Below, piece after piece: positions 5,321 through 5,659 of a stretch of 5,659 nt of DNA. The stretch is from JAAFIP01 sp043747295 (GTDB taxonomy: Bacteria > Pseudomonadota > Gammaproteobacteria > Burkholderiales > Burkholderiaceae_C): the NCBI GenBank assembly GCA_043747295.1, contig JAYTPK010000238.1, forward strand, positions 1 to 5,659. The letters are read 5' to 3'. The position numbers and the translations under genes are program-made. Below the pieces are notes generated by a model. It was given only the letters and a program-made list of their open reading frames with translations, made no database searches and had not been told where the DNA came from. The stretch's first letter is position 1. Each line of letters begins with the position of its first letter.

Positions 5321-5659
5321 TCAGAACTGCGAAAAATATCCCTTAGCAGCTGCTTGGCAAAACGGTGGTACCAAGCCGCCATGATAAGCCTGAACTACAG
5401 CAGTAGCAACCGCTATTTGAACCTCTAGCGGAGTTTTACCAGCAGCAGTAGCTGCAGCGGCTGCATCAGCTGCTGTTTTTGCTTTAAGTTGCCCAAAGCC
5501 ACCTTTTACTAGTGCAAAAGGATCGGCTGCACTAGTTGGCGCACTGTCAACGTCTAGTGCAGTGACCACAGGGTCTGGCACACCTTTAGATGTGAAGTAT
5601 GCTTTCGCCGCACTGGTGTTGACTCCAAAGAAAACAGTGGGGTCACCGTTGCCACCGCA
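5321..5659 (-). CDS. C-terminal 112 residues of an unidentified Ala-rich, probable lipoprotein (partial)
   Basis: The frame is open from the window edge to a TGA at 5321-5323, so the gene starts outside. A GTG at 5581 could be read as a start, but the frame continues upstream without a stop and shows no ribosome site there. The first visible residues, CGGNGDP, look like the mature N terminus after a lipobox cysteine, which would make this a small outer-envelope lipoprotein of about 130 residues whose signal peptide is just out of view. The rest is rich in alanine (DAAAAATAAG), with no transmembrane segment and no motif I recognise. SAAKAYFTSKG near the start and AAAKGYFSQF at the very end look like related units. 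It converges on the purine operon and has no evident link to it. Confidence 0.75.
   Translation of the reverse strand, partial: CGGNGDPTVFFGVNTSAAKAYFTSKGVPDPVVTALDVDSAPTSAADPFALVKGGFGQLKAKTAADAAAAATAAGKTPLEVQIAVATAVVQAYHGGLVPPFCQAAAKGYFSQF
5508..5536. repeat. Perfect 9-bp inverted repeat inside the probable lipoprotein gene
   Basis: ACTAGTGCA (5508-5516) and TGCACTAGT (5528-5536) are perfect inverted copies with an 11-base loop; a third partial copy, CTAGTGCA, lies at 5554-5561. It is inside coding sequence and could form a hairpin in the mRNA, but may simply reflect repeated Ala/Thr/Ser codons. Confidence 0.4.

Noticed and set aside
1..5659. CRISPR arrays, insertion sequences, transposase or phage genes
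   Set aside because: No regularly spaced repeats, transposase or integrase motifs are visible; nearly all the window is accounted for by the listed genes.

Overview
This window looks like part of a betaproteobacterial chromosome, most likely from the Comamonadaceae (Burkholderiales). The support is moderate GC content, the 3' end of a tRNA resembling betaproteobacterial tRNA-Phe, a tight purine-degradation cluster of the kind seen in that group, and an AT-rich interspersed-repeat-like segment inside one gene. The taxonomic call is an inference; no marker gene is present.

Layout. Positions 1-23 are the end of a tRNA, followed by a strong hairpin terminator (30-64). A 5-hydroxyisourate hydrolase gene (hiuH/uraH, 110-463) lies on the minus strand. 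An 87-bp divergent promoter region (464-550) separates it from a four-gene plus-strand operon: a GntR/FCD regulator (551-1213), the allantoinase puuE (1210-2166), a fused OHCU decarboxylase-allantoate amidohydrolase (uraD-allC, 2163-3998), and an M20-family amidohydrolase-like protein (4000-5247). The first three operon genes overlap at ATGA junctions and the last begins one base after the previous stop, so all four are very probably co-transcribed. A long U-tracted hairpin (5246-5285) closes the operon and also serves the converging minus-strand gene (5321 to the window end), an Ala-rich protein that is probably a lipoprotein and is unrelated to the pathway.

How the genes work together. HiuH converts 5-hydroxyisourate to OHCU, the UraD half decarboxylates OHCU to S-allantoin, PuuE opens allantoin to allantoate, and the AllC half hydrolyses allantoate, releasing ammonia and CO2. 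The M20 protein may act next (on a ureidoglycine/ureidoglycolate-type product) or on a related ureido compound; its substrate cannot be read from the sequence. The GntR protein is the obvious local regulator, and palindromic sequence between the divergent genes is a plausible operator. No urate oxidase, xanthine dehydrogenase, ureidoglycolate lyase or permease is in the window.

Most notable points: (1) the UraD-AllC fusion joins two non-consecutive pathway steps, with the gene for the intervening enzyme directly upstream; (2) a 54-bp AT-rich imperfect inverted repeat sits in frame in the AllC domain, just before the first metal ligand; (3) the final M20-like protein keeps only part of the standard two-metal site. 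I see no wholly new system such as a defence island, CRISPR array or mobile element.
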